Assembly: GCA_003249785.1 (NCBI GenBank)
Contig: QKIB01000047.1
Location: 1 to 43,919, forward strand
From: Acholeplasmatales bacterium
Lineage (GTDB): Bacteria; Bacillota_I; Bacilli_A; Acholeplasmatales; Acholeplasmataceae
Direction: 5' to 3'
Length of the DNA stretch: 43,919 nt
Shown: one piece after another, positions 1-8,562 of the stretch
How the letters are laid out: each line of letters starts with the position of its first letter
Numbering within the stretch: position 1 is the stretch's first letter
Position numbers and translations under genes: made by a program
The notes under the pieces: generated by a model
The model's database searches: none
What the model saw: only the letters and a program-made list of their open reading frames with translations
Told to the model about the DNA's origin: nothing

Positions 1-169
1 ATAGCACAAGCAATAAATATAAAAATCTTCCTATCCATTTCAATCGAATCACATCCTTCTCAATTATGATACTAGAAAAATCTTTATTAGACAATAAAAA
101 CTTTTAATTTACATAATTTCACTTTACAAATAATCAAAAAAATGTATAATAGTAAATGCGCTAAGAGAT

Positions 170-246
170 GGCGGCTGTGGCGAAGCGGTGAACGCATCGG
201 ATTGTGGCTCCGACATTGGAGGGTTCAACTCCCTTCAGCCGCCCCA
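170..246 (+). tRNA. tRNA-His (GTG)
   Basis: Cloverleaf with extra 5' G (G-1), anticodon stem TCGGA/TCCGA, loop TTGTGGC, T-arm GGGTTCAACTCCC, encoded CCA. Confidence 0.95.
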
Positions 247-262
247 TTCATTAATATCTTTC

Positions 263-291
263 AAAAAGAAAGGCTACAAGCCTTTTTCTTT
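263..291 (+). terminator. Rho-independent terminator after tRNA-His
   Basis: AAAAAGAAAGGCT-ACA-AGCCTTTTTCTTT hairpin with T-rich 3' arm. Confidence 0.6.
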
Positions 292-350
292 TATAAAGTA
301 TTTGTTTATTCATAAAGAATAAATTCAGTAGGAAAATAACGTGTTAATGG

Positions 351-379
351 TTGCATTTATGATATATGTATGCTAAAAT
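351..379 (+). promoter_or_regulatory. SigA-type promoter for tRNA-Gln genes
   Basis: TTGCAT - 17 nt - TAAAAT about 44 nt upstream of the tRNA. Confidence 0.6.
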
Positions 380-422
380 CATTTATGCGAATTACGAATA
401 GATTTGCACTATAAAAATAGAT

Positions 423-496
423 AGGCCCATAGCCAAGGGGTAAGGCAAGGGACTTTGACTCCCTCATCGTTGGTTCAAATCCAGCTGGGCCTGCCA
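423..496 (+). tRNA. tRNA-Gln (TTG)
   Basis: Acceptor AGGCCCA/TGGGCCT, anticodon loop CTTTGAC, T-arm GGTTCAAATCC, CCA encoded. Confidence 0.93.
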
Positions 497-523
497 TATT
501 TATCTTTTTAAGCTCATTGTTGT

Positions 524-597
524 AGGGCTATAGCCAAGCGGTAAGGCAAATGGCTCTGACCCATTCATCGTTGGTTCGAATCCAGCTAGCCCTGCCA
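524..597 (+). tRNA. tRNA-Gln (CTG)
   Basis: Acceptor AGGGCTA/TAGCCCT, anticodon loop CTCTGAC, T-arm GGTTCGAATCC, CCA encoded. Confidence 0.93.
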
Positions 598-651
598 TGA
601 TTTACAAAACCTTATACAATGAGTACCTTTCGCAAGAAGAGAATAGAAATG

Positions 652-672
652 GAAGCGGATGCTTCTTTTTTT
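652..672 (+). terminator. Rho-independent terminator after tRNA-Gln pair
   Basis: GAAGC-GGAT-GCTTC followed by TTTTTTT. Confidence 0.7.
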
Positions 673-873
673 ATTAATTTTAGACATCATCGCAAATATT
701 CTTATAATTTATGATTTGTATGCATATACAACCTGCAAAGTTTTCAGAAATGTTATAATAATTACAAACAACCTTGTTCAGTTGAAGTGTTTTGCATTTC
801 AAATCCTTTTTCGTATGTTATAATTTAGGTGTATTTTTTAATTTTATGTAATAAAGTTACTTGGAGGAGCGCT

Positions 874-2043
874 ATGTTAGAGATTCTAAGCCGTATACAG
901 TTTGCATTTACTGTTGCATTTCATTTTTTATTTGTTCCATTCACGATTGGACTTGTCCTGTTCATGCTCATTTTCGAGCACGTTTATTATAAAACAGATG
1001 ACTTGAGATATAAGAAGTTGTCTGATTTTTTCGGAAACATCTTTATTATCAATTATGCTTTTGGTATTGTGACAGGCATCGTCATGACCGTGCAATTCGG
1101 AACGAACTGGGCTGAGTATTCCAGAGCGATGGGCGATGTATTCGGTTCTCCACTGGTCATTGAAGCACTCTTAGCCTTTTTCTTGGAGGCAACTTTCAGT
1201 GGGATTTGGGCATTCAGAAAGAATAAGATCAGTAAAACATTCAGAGTCGTTACGGTTTGGATGATTTTCATTGGTGTCTTACTTTCTGCTTTATGGATTA
1301 TTTCAGCCAATGGCTTTATGCAGAATCCAGTAGGAGCAACCTGGCTACCAGATGAAGGCCGTGTGATCTTCTCCAGTTTCAGCGAATTGATTTTCAATCC
1401 TTATTCATGGTACATGTTCTTGCATACGAATTTGGCTTCCATTCTATTGACCGGATTTATCGTTCTAGCGATTTCTATGTATCACATACAAAAGAATCAT
1501 CATGCAGATACCTTCAAGATTAGTGCAAAGATTGCTGCTTGGGTCATTTTGATTTCTTCGATTTTAATGCCAATCACTGGTTATGTCTATATGAACTTTA
1601 TTGCAGGTGTTCAACCTGATAAACTCAATATGATCAATAATGGTCTTTCAAGTTCACCTGATATCAGTGCTGGATTGCCGATTGTGGTCAAGACGGCATT
1701 CCATACAATGACTATTTTGGGATCGATATTTATCTTGTTTGGTTTGTATCTGGTACTTTTCAGAAATAAGATCAACGATTCACCTACACTTAAGAAGATT
1801 ACTTATTACATGATTCCACTTCCTTATATTGCAATTATCACAGGGTGGATGGTTACCGAAATGGGCCGTCAGCCATGGATTATCTATAATATGATGAAAG
1901 TCAGTGAAGGTATTTCATCTGTACCTGTATCGCAAGTCTGGTTCAGCATCATCTTGCTTGTTGTCTTCTATGTCTTGCTGTTCTTCATGGACTACTATTT
2001 GTCACTGAAAACCATCAGAAAAGGTTTTGAAGGAGAATTCTAA
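874..2043 (+). CDS. cydA: Cytochrome bd-type oxidase subunit I, with shortened Q-loop
   Basis: RIQFAFTVAFHFLFVPFTIGL (heme b595 His), FGSPLVIEALLAFFLEATF, WYMFLHTNLAS (heme b558 His) and GRQPW motifs. ATG at 874 has GGAGG upstream; the ORF start at 829 lacks one. Confidence 0.93.
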   Translation: MLEILSRIQFAFTVAFHFLFVPFTIGLVLFMLIFEHVYYKTDDLRYKKLSDFFGNIFIINYAFGIVTGIVMTVQFGTNWAEYSRAMGDVFGSPLVIEALLAFFLEATFSGIWAFRKNKISKTFRVVTVWMIFIGVLLSALWIISANGFMQNPVGATWLPDEGRVIFSSFSELIFNPYSWYMFLHTNLASILLTGFIVLAISMYHIQKNHHADTFKISAKIAAWVILISSILMPITGYVYMNFIAGVQPDKLNMINNGLSSSPDISAGLPIVVKTAFHTMTILGSIFILFGLYLVLFRNKINDSPTLKKITYYMIPLPYIAIITGWMVTEMGRQPWIIYNMMKVSEGISSVPVSQVWFSIILLVVFYVLLFFMDYYLSLKTIRKGFEGEF

Positions 2044-3062
2044 TGCACGAAACTCTAGGAATCATCGCGTTCGGTTTGATTGGACTATCTTATTTGATTT
2101 ATCTCGTTCAAGAGATTCCAATCATTGGCGTAGGGATCTTAAATATCTTTATTGCCTCAACAAATGAAGAAAAAAAGAAGTTGCAATCGATTGCTGGACT
2201 TTACTCTGATGGTGTTGAAGTTTGGTTGATTGTTGCAGTTGGTTTGACATTTGCAGCATTTCCTTTGGCATTCGGACAAATCTTCAGTGGTATTTATGTT
2301 CCTGCATTTTTACTTCTGATTGCATTGATCTTTAGAGGGTTGAGCGTCGAATTGCTTTTTAAGGATGATACACCCAAATGGATCAAATACATGAGCTTGG
2401 CTTGGAGTATTTCAGGCATGCTTTTGATGTTTGTATTGGGTGTCTATTTTGTGACTCTTTTTTACGGATTCCCTTATGAAAATGGTTCGATGGGATCCAA
2501 CATCTTTTCAATCTTCTCAACAGCAACCATTAGTGGTGGCTTATTGATGATTGCCCTCGCGTTCATTATTGGTGCAGTCTGGATTAAGTTCAATCGTTTG
2601 ACAGAACTTGCTGATAAAGCATTTAACTTGATCAAAAAGTATGGCATCATCTATTCTGTTCCTTTGCTGTTTGCATTGGTTCTGATGGGTATTAACAACA
2701 ATCTTGTTTCCATTATTTCCGGACAATTATTTGTTGCACATCCTTATTTGATTGCTTTACCGCTAGCTAGTCTGTTTTTCTTAATATTAGTCACTGGCTT
2801 TGGACACTTTAAGAAACCAGCATTCATTTATGTTTCATTCCTTTTAGGGATGATCTTGTTCTTTGTCAGTGGTTTTCTAGGCACATATCCTTATGTCCTT
2901 TTTTCACATGTCGCATTTAATGAAGGCATCTTGATCTATGATGCGATGTCATCGGAGACTGCACTAGTCGTGATGGGGGTTGTCATTCTTATTGTGCTTC
3001 CAATCGTGCTTTTATATCAAGGATATAAATATGTTTATTTCTTTAGAAAGGATCAAGAGTAA
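2043..3062 (+). CDS. cydB: Cytochrome bd-type oxidase subunit II
   Basis: Polytopic membrane protein immediately downstream of and overlapping cydA; CydB-like start MHETLGIIAFGLIGLSYLIYLVQE. Confidence 0.88.
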   Translation: MHETLGIIAFGLIGLSYLIYLVQEIPIIGVGILNIFIASTNEEKKKLQSIAGLYSDGVEVWLIVAVGLTFAAFPLAFGQIFSGIYVPAFLLLIALIFRGLSVELLFKDDTPKWIKYMSLAWSISGMLLMFVLGVYFVTLFYGFPYENGSMGSNIFSIFSTATISGGLLMIALAFIIGAVWIKFNRLTELADKAFNLIKKYGIIYSVPLLFALVLMGINNNLVSIISGQLFVAHPYLIALPLASLFFLILVTGFGHFKKPAFIYVSFLLGMILFFVSGFLGTYPYVLFSHVAFNEGILIYDAMSSETALVVMGVVILIVLPIVLLYQGYKYVYFFRKDQE

Positions 3063-3064
3063 AC

Positions 3065-4564
3065 ATGGATATACAAACAAATCGGTTTGATCGCACAACC
3101 TTGGTTGATGCTAAAACATTGAAGTTCATAGAAAAAGCACTGTTCATCATTGTTTCATACTTGGTATTGATGACGATTTTTCAGCAAGGCTTTATCTTTG
3201 GGGTTCAACAAGCTTTTAACGTTTTCGTGATAGTTACGATTGTTAGAGAAGTGGAAATTCTGTTTTATGCAAGTGAGAAGAAGTTGCATCGTGCAGAAGC
3301 TAAAGCATTTGTCCAGTCAGATTATGCGAAGATTACTGCATTATCAATGGGTATCTTAATACCTTCCAACACACCAGTTGTTTTGGTGTTGATTGTCGCT
3401 GGATTATCAGTGTTCATTGCAAAGATTTTATTTGGCGGGTATGTCTACAAGGTGTTCTCACCAGCACTCTTTAGTTATTTGCTCATTCAATTGGGATTTA
3501 AAAATGCAATTGGAGCATCCACATTCGATAATCAATTGTTTACCGCATTATCCAACACGAATCTATTTTCTAAATATTTGAATTTCTCGATTAATTATGA
3601 CTTTTCCAGTGGATTTGGTCTTGCTATATCCAGTGGAATCTTCATTTTTGGTCTGATTGCTTTTATCTTGATCATCAAACACTTTAAGCAAGCGTTATTA
3701 CCTGTTCTTTTTGTTTCAACTTACGTGATTGGTTATTTGGCTATTCTTGGATCCTCTGGATTCTATGAAAGTTTCATGAGTGTACCTTTCTGGTTTGTGA
3801 CGGTCTTTATTTTATTCGATCGTACACTCATACCTACAGGTCGTACAGGACAAGTCCTTGCAGCACTTTTATTGTCTGTGATGATGGTTATCTTCCATGC
3901 AGTCGGACAAACAGAAGCCGTTGTTTTTGGTGCACTGTCAGTCCAAATGCTCACACCATTTATTAATCAGTGCAAATGGATTACATCCGAGGATGGAACC
4001 GATCAAGGTCATCAAGCATCAACATTCAAGAAATCCATGAATTATCTTCTGGTTGTTTTAGTGCTTGCCGTCGGCATTCAATTAGCATGGCAGCATTATG
4101 GTCCAATGATTGGTGTACCTAAGGTTGATGTCATGCAATATTTAACTGATACCTATGATCCTGCAAATTATACACAGAATTTAACACCAACCAGAGATTA
4201 TAATGTTGGTCAATATCAAACCATCAAAGGTGTTTATGAAATTTTGAATAATTCGGATTCATCAATTGCTGGAATTGTTTATGATATTGTGACAGAAGGT
4301 CGAAATGGTCCAATTCATATTGTCATAGCGATCGATCCTTATACAGATACCATTGTTAATTATGTCGTTGTTTCACAGAGTGAAACAGAAGGGGTCGGAG
4401 CCCTTTATACGGAACCTAATGTCATTAACGCAATCATTAATGAACAAATCAGTAACTTCAATATCGACAAGATTGCTGGAGCTACCATTACATGGGATGC
4501 TTTGGAGCAAATGATCAGTGATGTTGTAGCGAATTATACGAATGAGGGGGTGAGCCTCAAATGA
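3065..4564 (+). CDS. Fusion protein: NqrB/RnfD-like membrane domain plus C-terminal NqrC/RnfG-like FMN-binding domain
   Basis: N-terminal polytopic domain alignable by eye with the 317-aa NqrB/RnfD at 5797 (IFGGYVYKVFSPALFSYLL vs VFGGLGRNIFNPALVGYLF). C-terminal GPIHIVIAID...ETEGVGA...DKIAGATIT resembles the RnfG/NqrC FMN-binding domain. Confidence 0.82.
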   Translation: MDIQTNRFDRTTLVDAKTLKFIEKALFIIVSYLVLMTIFQQGFIFGVQQAFNVFVIVTIVREVEILFYASEKKLHRAEAKAFVQSDYAKITALSMGILIPSNTPVVLVLIVAGLSVFIAKILFGGYVYKVFSPALFSYLLIQLGFKNAIGASTFDNQLFTALSNTNLFSKYLNFSINYDFSSGFGLAISSGIFIFGLIAFILIIKHFKQALLPVLFVSTYVIGYLAILGSSGFYESFMSVPFWFVTVFILFDRTLIPTGRTGQVLAALLLSVMMVIFHAVGQTEAVVFGALSVQMLTPFINQCKWITSEDGTDQGHQASTFKKSMNYLLVVLVLAVGIQLAWQHYGPMIGVPKVDVMQYLTDTYDPANYTQNLTPTRDYNVGQYQTIKGVYEILNNSDSSIAGIVYDIVTEGRNGPIHIVIAIDPYTDTIVNYVVVSQSETEGVGALYTEPNVINAIINEQISNFNIDKIAGATITWDALEQMISDVVANYTNEGVSLK

Positions 4565-5187
4565 TGAACGATTTCAAAAATGAAATGAAAGATATTCTGA
4601 ATCAAGGTGTCATCAAGCGCAATCCAGCATTCGTTCTAACAATTGCATTAACTCCGATGCTTGCTGTCACAGATTCCATGGATAAAGCCATCAGTTTGGG
4701 ATTGACGGTCTTGTTTGTCATGATTCTAGTCAATTTTGTTGTTTCCATCTTTAAATCAAAGATTTCTGATACCGTGATGCCAATCTTCACATTGGCGATT
4801 GTTGCATTCTTTGTTTCAGTTGCACAGATGATTGTTCAAGTGCGCAACTTAGAACTCTATCAGAACTTAGGGATTTATCTGCCACTCACTGCAGTCAGTG
4901 CTCTAGTTTTGCAAAGAGCTCTAGCTTATTCAAAAGAAAACAATGTCATCAAGAGTGTCGTTGATGGATTTGCATATGGTGCAGGCTATTTGTTTGCTTT
5001 AATAATCATTACCATTGTGCGTGTTATCATCAGCACTGGAAGTATCACATTGTTTGGTATTCCCATGCGTTTATTTGATACGATCTATTCATTTGATCTT
5101 GCAACATCAGCATTTGGTGCCTTGCTCATTGTAGGCTTGCTTTTAGGCATCTTCAAATCCTTTCAGCAAAGAGGTGAATCCAAATGA
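4561..5187 (+). CDS. NqrD/RnfE-like membrane subunit, paralogue lacking the [2Fe-2S] cysteines
   Basis: Alignable with the 205-aa NqrD/RnfE at 7352 (NPAFVLTIALTPMLAVTDSMDKAISLGL vs NPVFVAALGLCSALAISNTVENAIAMGL); contains no Cys. Confidence 0.82.
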   Translation: MMNDFKNEMKDILNQGVIKRNPAFVLTIALTPMLAVTDSMDKAISLGLTVLFVMILVNFVVSIFKSKISDTVMPIFTLAIVAFFVSVAQMIVQVRNLELYQNLGIYLPLTAVSALVLQRALAYSKENNVIKSVVDGFAYGAGYLFALIIITIVRVIISTGSITLFGIPMRLFDTIYSFDLATSAFGALLIVGLLLGIFKSFQQRGESK

Positions 5188-5786
5188 TTGAATTTACAAC
5201 TTTAGCGCAATTGATTGTTGCGACCATCTTAATCAACAATATCTTGTTGTTTTCATTCCTTGGAATAGAATCACTACCTACCGTTGAACAGAAGCCTAAG
5301 CATGCTTTGAAATTAAGTGTTGCTCTGCTCTTTGTTTTGCCACTGGTCAGTGTCATCAGTTATCTCATTTATCATGGACTGCTTTATAAAGTCAATGATA
5401 CAGGAGATGTCATTAAGAATTTGACGTATCTTCAAACGTTTGTGTTTGTGATCACGATTTCAATCGTTGTCGTCATGTTCAATGTCTTCATCAAGAAGAT
5501 CTTTCCTAAGTTTTATGCATACATTGGCAAGTACACCATTGAACTGGTTGCCAATACCGTTGTCTTAGGTGCCTTACTCATTAATATCGCGAGTGTTGAT
5601 ACACTGGCTAATAGTTTTTATTTCAGTATTTTCGCGGCATTTGGTTATGGACTCATTTTGATGATTTTAACCTTCATCGAAAAGCATCTGAAAGATGCAC
5701 CAGTCCCCAAAGGATTCAAAGGATTGCCTATGCAACTCATTATCCTTTCAATCATTGCCCTGATCCTTTTTGGATTGAATGTTTAG
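5184..5786 (+). CDS. NqrE/RnfA-like membrane subunit, paralogue lacking the [2Fe-2S] cysteines
   Basis: Alignable with the 189-aa NqrE/RnfA at 7981 (INNILLFSFLGIESL vs SNNIALTLILGMCPL; VANTVVLG vs TVNCVVLA); contains no Cys. Confidence 0.82.
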   Translation: MIEFTTLAQLIVATILINNILLFSFLGIESLPTVEQKPKHALKLSVALLFVLPLVSVISYLIYHGLLYKVNDTGDVIKNLTYLQTFVFVITISIVVVMFNVFIKKIFPKFYAYIGKYTIELVANTVVLGALLINIASVDTLANSFYFSIFAAFGYGLILMILTFIEKHLKDAPVPKGFKGLPMQLIILSIIALILFGLNV

Positions 5787-5796
5787 GAGGAAAAAG

Positions 5797-6732
5797 ATGC
5801 AAAAAAATGGAACGAACCCACAAGAATTAAATCAGAAAAACCCAGGTGTGTCGTATAGAAACCTCCTGATCATGTCGGTTTTGATGTTTGCACTGCTTTT
5901 GGTTGGGGCATTTGTCTATACCTTTTATGTCTTACTCATGGGGGCTGTTGCTGTAGCAACTGCACTCTTGGTTGAGTTTGCATTTGCTAAAATCAGAAAA
6001 ATTGAATATGGTAAAGATATTTATGGGGCATTTGTGACGCCACTCATCTTTACTTTGCTCATGCCACCTCATCTGCCTTTATATATGGTTGTTGTTGGCT
6101 CTGGGTTTGCCGTATTCTTCGGCAAGAGCGTCTTTGGTGGTTTAGGCAGAAACATCTTTAATCCAGCACTGGTGGGGTATTTGTTTTTGCTGGTAACTTT
6201 TCCGGTTGAAGTCGGACAATCATTTATTGATCCACTGACTGGAACGGTTTTACAATCTACCAATTTGGCTGATTTGACATTTACAGGAACAACACAGCAT
6301 ATCTTTGGCTTATTGCTTGGACAATATGCCAATACCATAGGATCAACCGTGATGTTAGGCGTGTGGATCGTCGGTGCAATTTTGTTGTTCTTGAAAATTG
6401 CCGATTGGCGTATTCCACTCACTGTTTTACTATCATCTGTTGTCTTTACTTATGTATTAGGTAGATTCTATCCTTCACAATTCCATGATGCCTTCATTTC
6501 ATTGTTCTTAGGACAATTGATGTTTGCTGCATTCTTTGTTGCAACAGATCCTATATCTGGACCACAGACATCAAGAGCAAAAATCTTTTATGCGATTGGG
6601 ATTGCCTTGATCACTGTTGTGATCAGAGGCTTAGCTGATGCGGCAGAAGGTGTGGTTTATGCCATCATCATTATGAATGCTGTTTCACCTATGTTAGAGA
6701 AGAGTCCTAAAAAGGAGGATGAAGTCGTATGA
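5797..6732 (+). CDS. NqrB/RnfD family membrane subunit
   Basis: Multi-TM protein with FFGKSVFGGLGRNIFNPALVGY and IADWRIPL motifs, and a candidate FMN-Thr in QSTNLADL. AGGAGG precedes ATG 5797. Confidence 0.88.
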   Translation: MQKNGTNPQELNQKNPGVSYRNLLIMSVLMFALLLVGAFVYTFYVLLMGAVAVATALLVEFAFAKIRKIEYGKDIYGAFVTPLIFTLLMPPHLPLYMVVVGSGFAVFFGKSVFGGLGRNIFNPALVGYLFLLVTFPVEVGQSFIDPLTGTVLQSTNLADLTFTGTTQHIFGLLLGQYANTIGSTVMLGVWIVGAILLFLKIADWRIPLTVLLSSVVFTYVLGRFYPSQFHDAFISLFLGQLMFAAFFVATDPISGPQTSRAKIFYAIGIALITVVIRGLADAAEGVVYAIIIMNAVSPMLEKSPKKEDEVV

Positions 6733-7355
6733 AAAACTACATTCGATTAGTCGTCTTCGTCGCAATCTTGGGATTCATCACATCGCTTGCATTCGTCGGA
6801 ATGGACTTGCTGTTTTCAGCAAGAATCACTGCCAACGAAAATGCAGCATTGTATGAAGCGATCTTATCGCATAACAACGAAACCTATACAACTTCAACAG
6901 TTTTTGATGCATTCACAACCAATATCACAGTTCACGATTACACCATCCATGGACAGGATGTTAAGATTTATGTCGACAACAATACCAACAATATTTCATT
7001 TGTCTTTGGTATCTTTGCTGCGAGTGGTTACATCGGCGATATCGTTGGTGTCATGACAATGGAAAGTGACTTTGAAACGATTGTGAATATCACCATCCTT
7101 CAACAGGGAGAAACTCCAGGGTTGGGTGGTAAAGTCGTTCAAAGAGACTTTCTGGATCAGTTTGTCGGACTCAAAGTTGACCCGACATCACAAACTCCAA
7201 TCATCATTGGACCTTTGGGTTCAACCGGTAATTTACCCAATGAAGTCGATCAGATTGCTGGTGCTACCAACACATCAAATGGATTTGAAAACATTCTAAA
7301 CGAAAGTTATTTTATTTATAAAGGACTCTGGGAAAATGGAGGTCAGTCATCATGA
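6729..7355 (+). CDS. NqrC/RnfG family FMN-binding subunit
   Basis: N-terminal TM; GETPGLGGKV and flavinylation-type motif DQIAGATNTS. Confidence 0.9.
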   Translation: MKNYIRLVVFVAILGFITSLAFVGMDLLFSARITANENAALYEAILSHNNETYTTSTVFDAFTTNITVHDYTIHGQDVKIYVDNNTNNISFVFGIFAASGYIGDIVGVMTMESDFETIVNITILQQGETPGLGGKVVQRDFLDQFVGLKVDPTSQTPIIIGPLGSTGNLPNEVDQIAGATNTSNGFENILNESYFIYKGLWENGGQSS

Positions 7356-7969
7356 AATTAATTCGTGTAAAATATACCAAATGGTTTAATATCATCAAGA
7401 GTGGTATGAAAACCAGCAATCCAGTTTTTGTTGCAGCGCTTGGTTTATGTAGTGCACTTGCAATCAGTAACACCGTTGAAAATGCGATTGCGATGGGTCT
7501 TGGTGTGACCTTTGTTACGATGATCAGCTCGATGTTTATTTCGATGTTTAGAAATTTCATTCCTGCAAAGCTGAGAATCGTTACCTACATGGTTATTATT
7601 TCAACCTTTACCATCTTTGTTGAAAAGTTTTTACAAGCTTATTATCCTAGCATCTACAGTGCGCTCGGTGCTTATGTAGGGCTTATCATTACCAACTGTA
7701 TCGTCATGGGACGTGCTGAAGCGTTTGCCGTTAAGAATCCATGGAGATACTCCATCATTGATGGATTTGCAAGTGGTATGGGGTATACGTTTGTTCTTGT
7801 GTTGGTTGCTTTGATTCGTGAACCTTTGGCATTTGGTACCATTTTAGGTTATCAAGTGATGCCAGCTGGTTTCACAACATGGGCATCCATGAAGATTGCT
7901 CCAGGCGGATTCTTTATCTTAGGTATCATGATATGGATTCTAAGAAGCTGGGCAAAATCTTATGAATAG
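7352..7969 (+). CDS. NqrD/RnfE family membrane subunit (canonical cysteines)
   Basis: NPVFVAALGLCSALAIS and GLIITNCIVMGRAEAFA motifs. Confidence 0.92.
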   Translation: MKLIRVKYTKWFNIIKSGMKTSNPVFVAALGLCSALAISNTVENAIAMGLGVTFVTMISSMFISMFRNFIPAKLRIVTYMVIISTFTIFVEKFLQAYYPSIYSALGAYVGLIITNCIVMGRAEAFAVKNPWRYSIIDGFASGMGYTFVLVLVALIREPLAFGTILGYQVMPAGFTTWASMKIAPGGFFILGIMIWILRSWAKSYE

Positions 7970-7980
7970 GAGAGATCAAC

Positions 7981-8550
7981 ATGTTACAATTACTCATTAG
8001 CTCCATCTTAAGCAATAATATTGCTTTAACCCTAATTCTAGGGATGTGTCCACTGATTGCGATATCAACCAATGTCAAGAATGCTAGAGGCATGGGGATT
8101 GCTGTCGTGCTGGTCGTTACCATCACAGCAGTGATCAATTATCCAATCTACCAGTTGCTCAAAGCAACCGGTACAGAGGACATCAGCTTGTTGGTTTTCA
8201 TCATTACGATTGCTGCAACTGTTCAGATTTTAGAAATCTTACTTGAAAAATATATTCCATCACTTTATTCAGCATTTGGTATTTACTTACCACTGATTAC
8301 CGTCAACTGTGTTGTGCTTGCTGTCAGTTTGTTCTTTGTCAATAGAGAATACAATTATGGACAAACCGCAGTCTTCGCATTTGGATCATCCGTAGGGTGG
8401 TTATTAGCGATTGTCTTGGTTGCATCCATTCGTGAAAAACTGGCAGTTTATGGCAATTTACCCAAAGGTCTCAGAGGGAAAGCCATTGTCTTTATGATTT
8501 TAGGTATTTTGGCACTTGCTTTTGCCGGATTCAAAGGTTTAGCATTCTAG
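7981..8550 (+). CDS. NqrE/RnfA family membrane subunit (canonical cysteines)
   Basis: SNNIALTLILGMCPLIAIS and IYLPLITVNCVVL motifs. Confidence 0.92.
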   Translation: MLQLLISSILSNNIALTLILGMCPLIAISTNVKNARGMGIAVVLVVTITAVINYPIYQLLKATGTEDISLLVFIITIAATVQILEILLEKYIPSLYSAFGIYLPLITVNCVVLAVSLFFVNREYNYGQTAVFAFGSSVGWLLAIVLVASIREKLAVYGNLPKGLRGKAIVFMILGILALAFAGFKGLAF

Positions 8551-8562
8551 GAGGGTGACAGT

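Noticed and set aside
1-38. Possible minus-strand CDS start (MDRKIFIFIACA or GTG-initiated IRLKWIGRFLYLLLVL) leaving the window
   Set aside because: Only about 12-17 codons visible and two competing frames, so no product or start can be supported.
1053-1397. Minus-strand ORF opposite cydA, and other similar antisense ORFs (e.g. 6069-6422, 35227-35604, 26305-26589)
   Set aside because: They lie fully within strongly supported CDSs on the other strand, have no ribosome-binding context and no recognisable family; typical shadow ORFs.
3065-5786. Set 1 Nqr/Rnf-like genes as pseudogenes
   Set aside because: All three frames are intact with overlapping start/stop junctions and membrane topology preserved, and the Cys losses are substitutions rather than disruptions; functional divergence is more likely than decay.
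6787-7056. Alternative-frame 89-aa ORF inside the NqrC/RnfG-like gene, and 13291-13515, 14467-14721 inside nifJ
   Set aside because: Out-of-frame overlaps with clearly homologous proteins; composition (M/Q/S/L rich) is non-protein-like.
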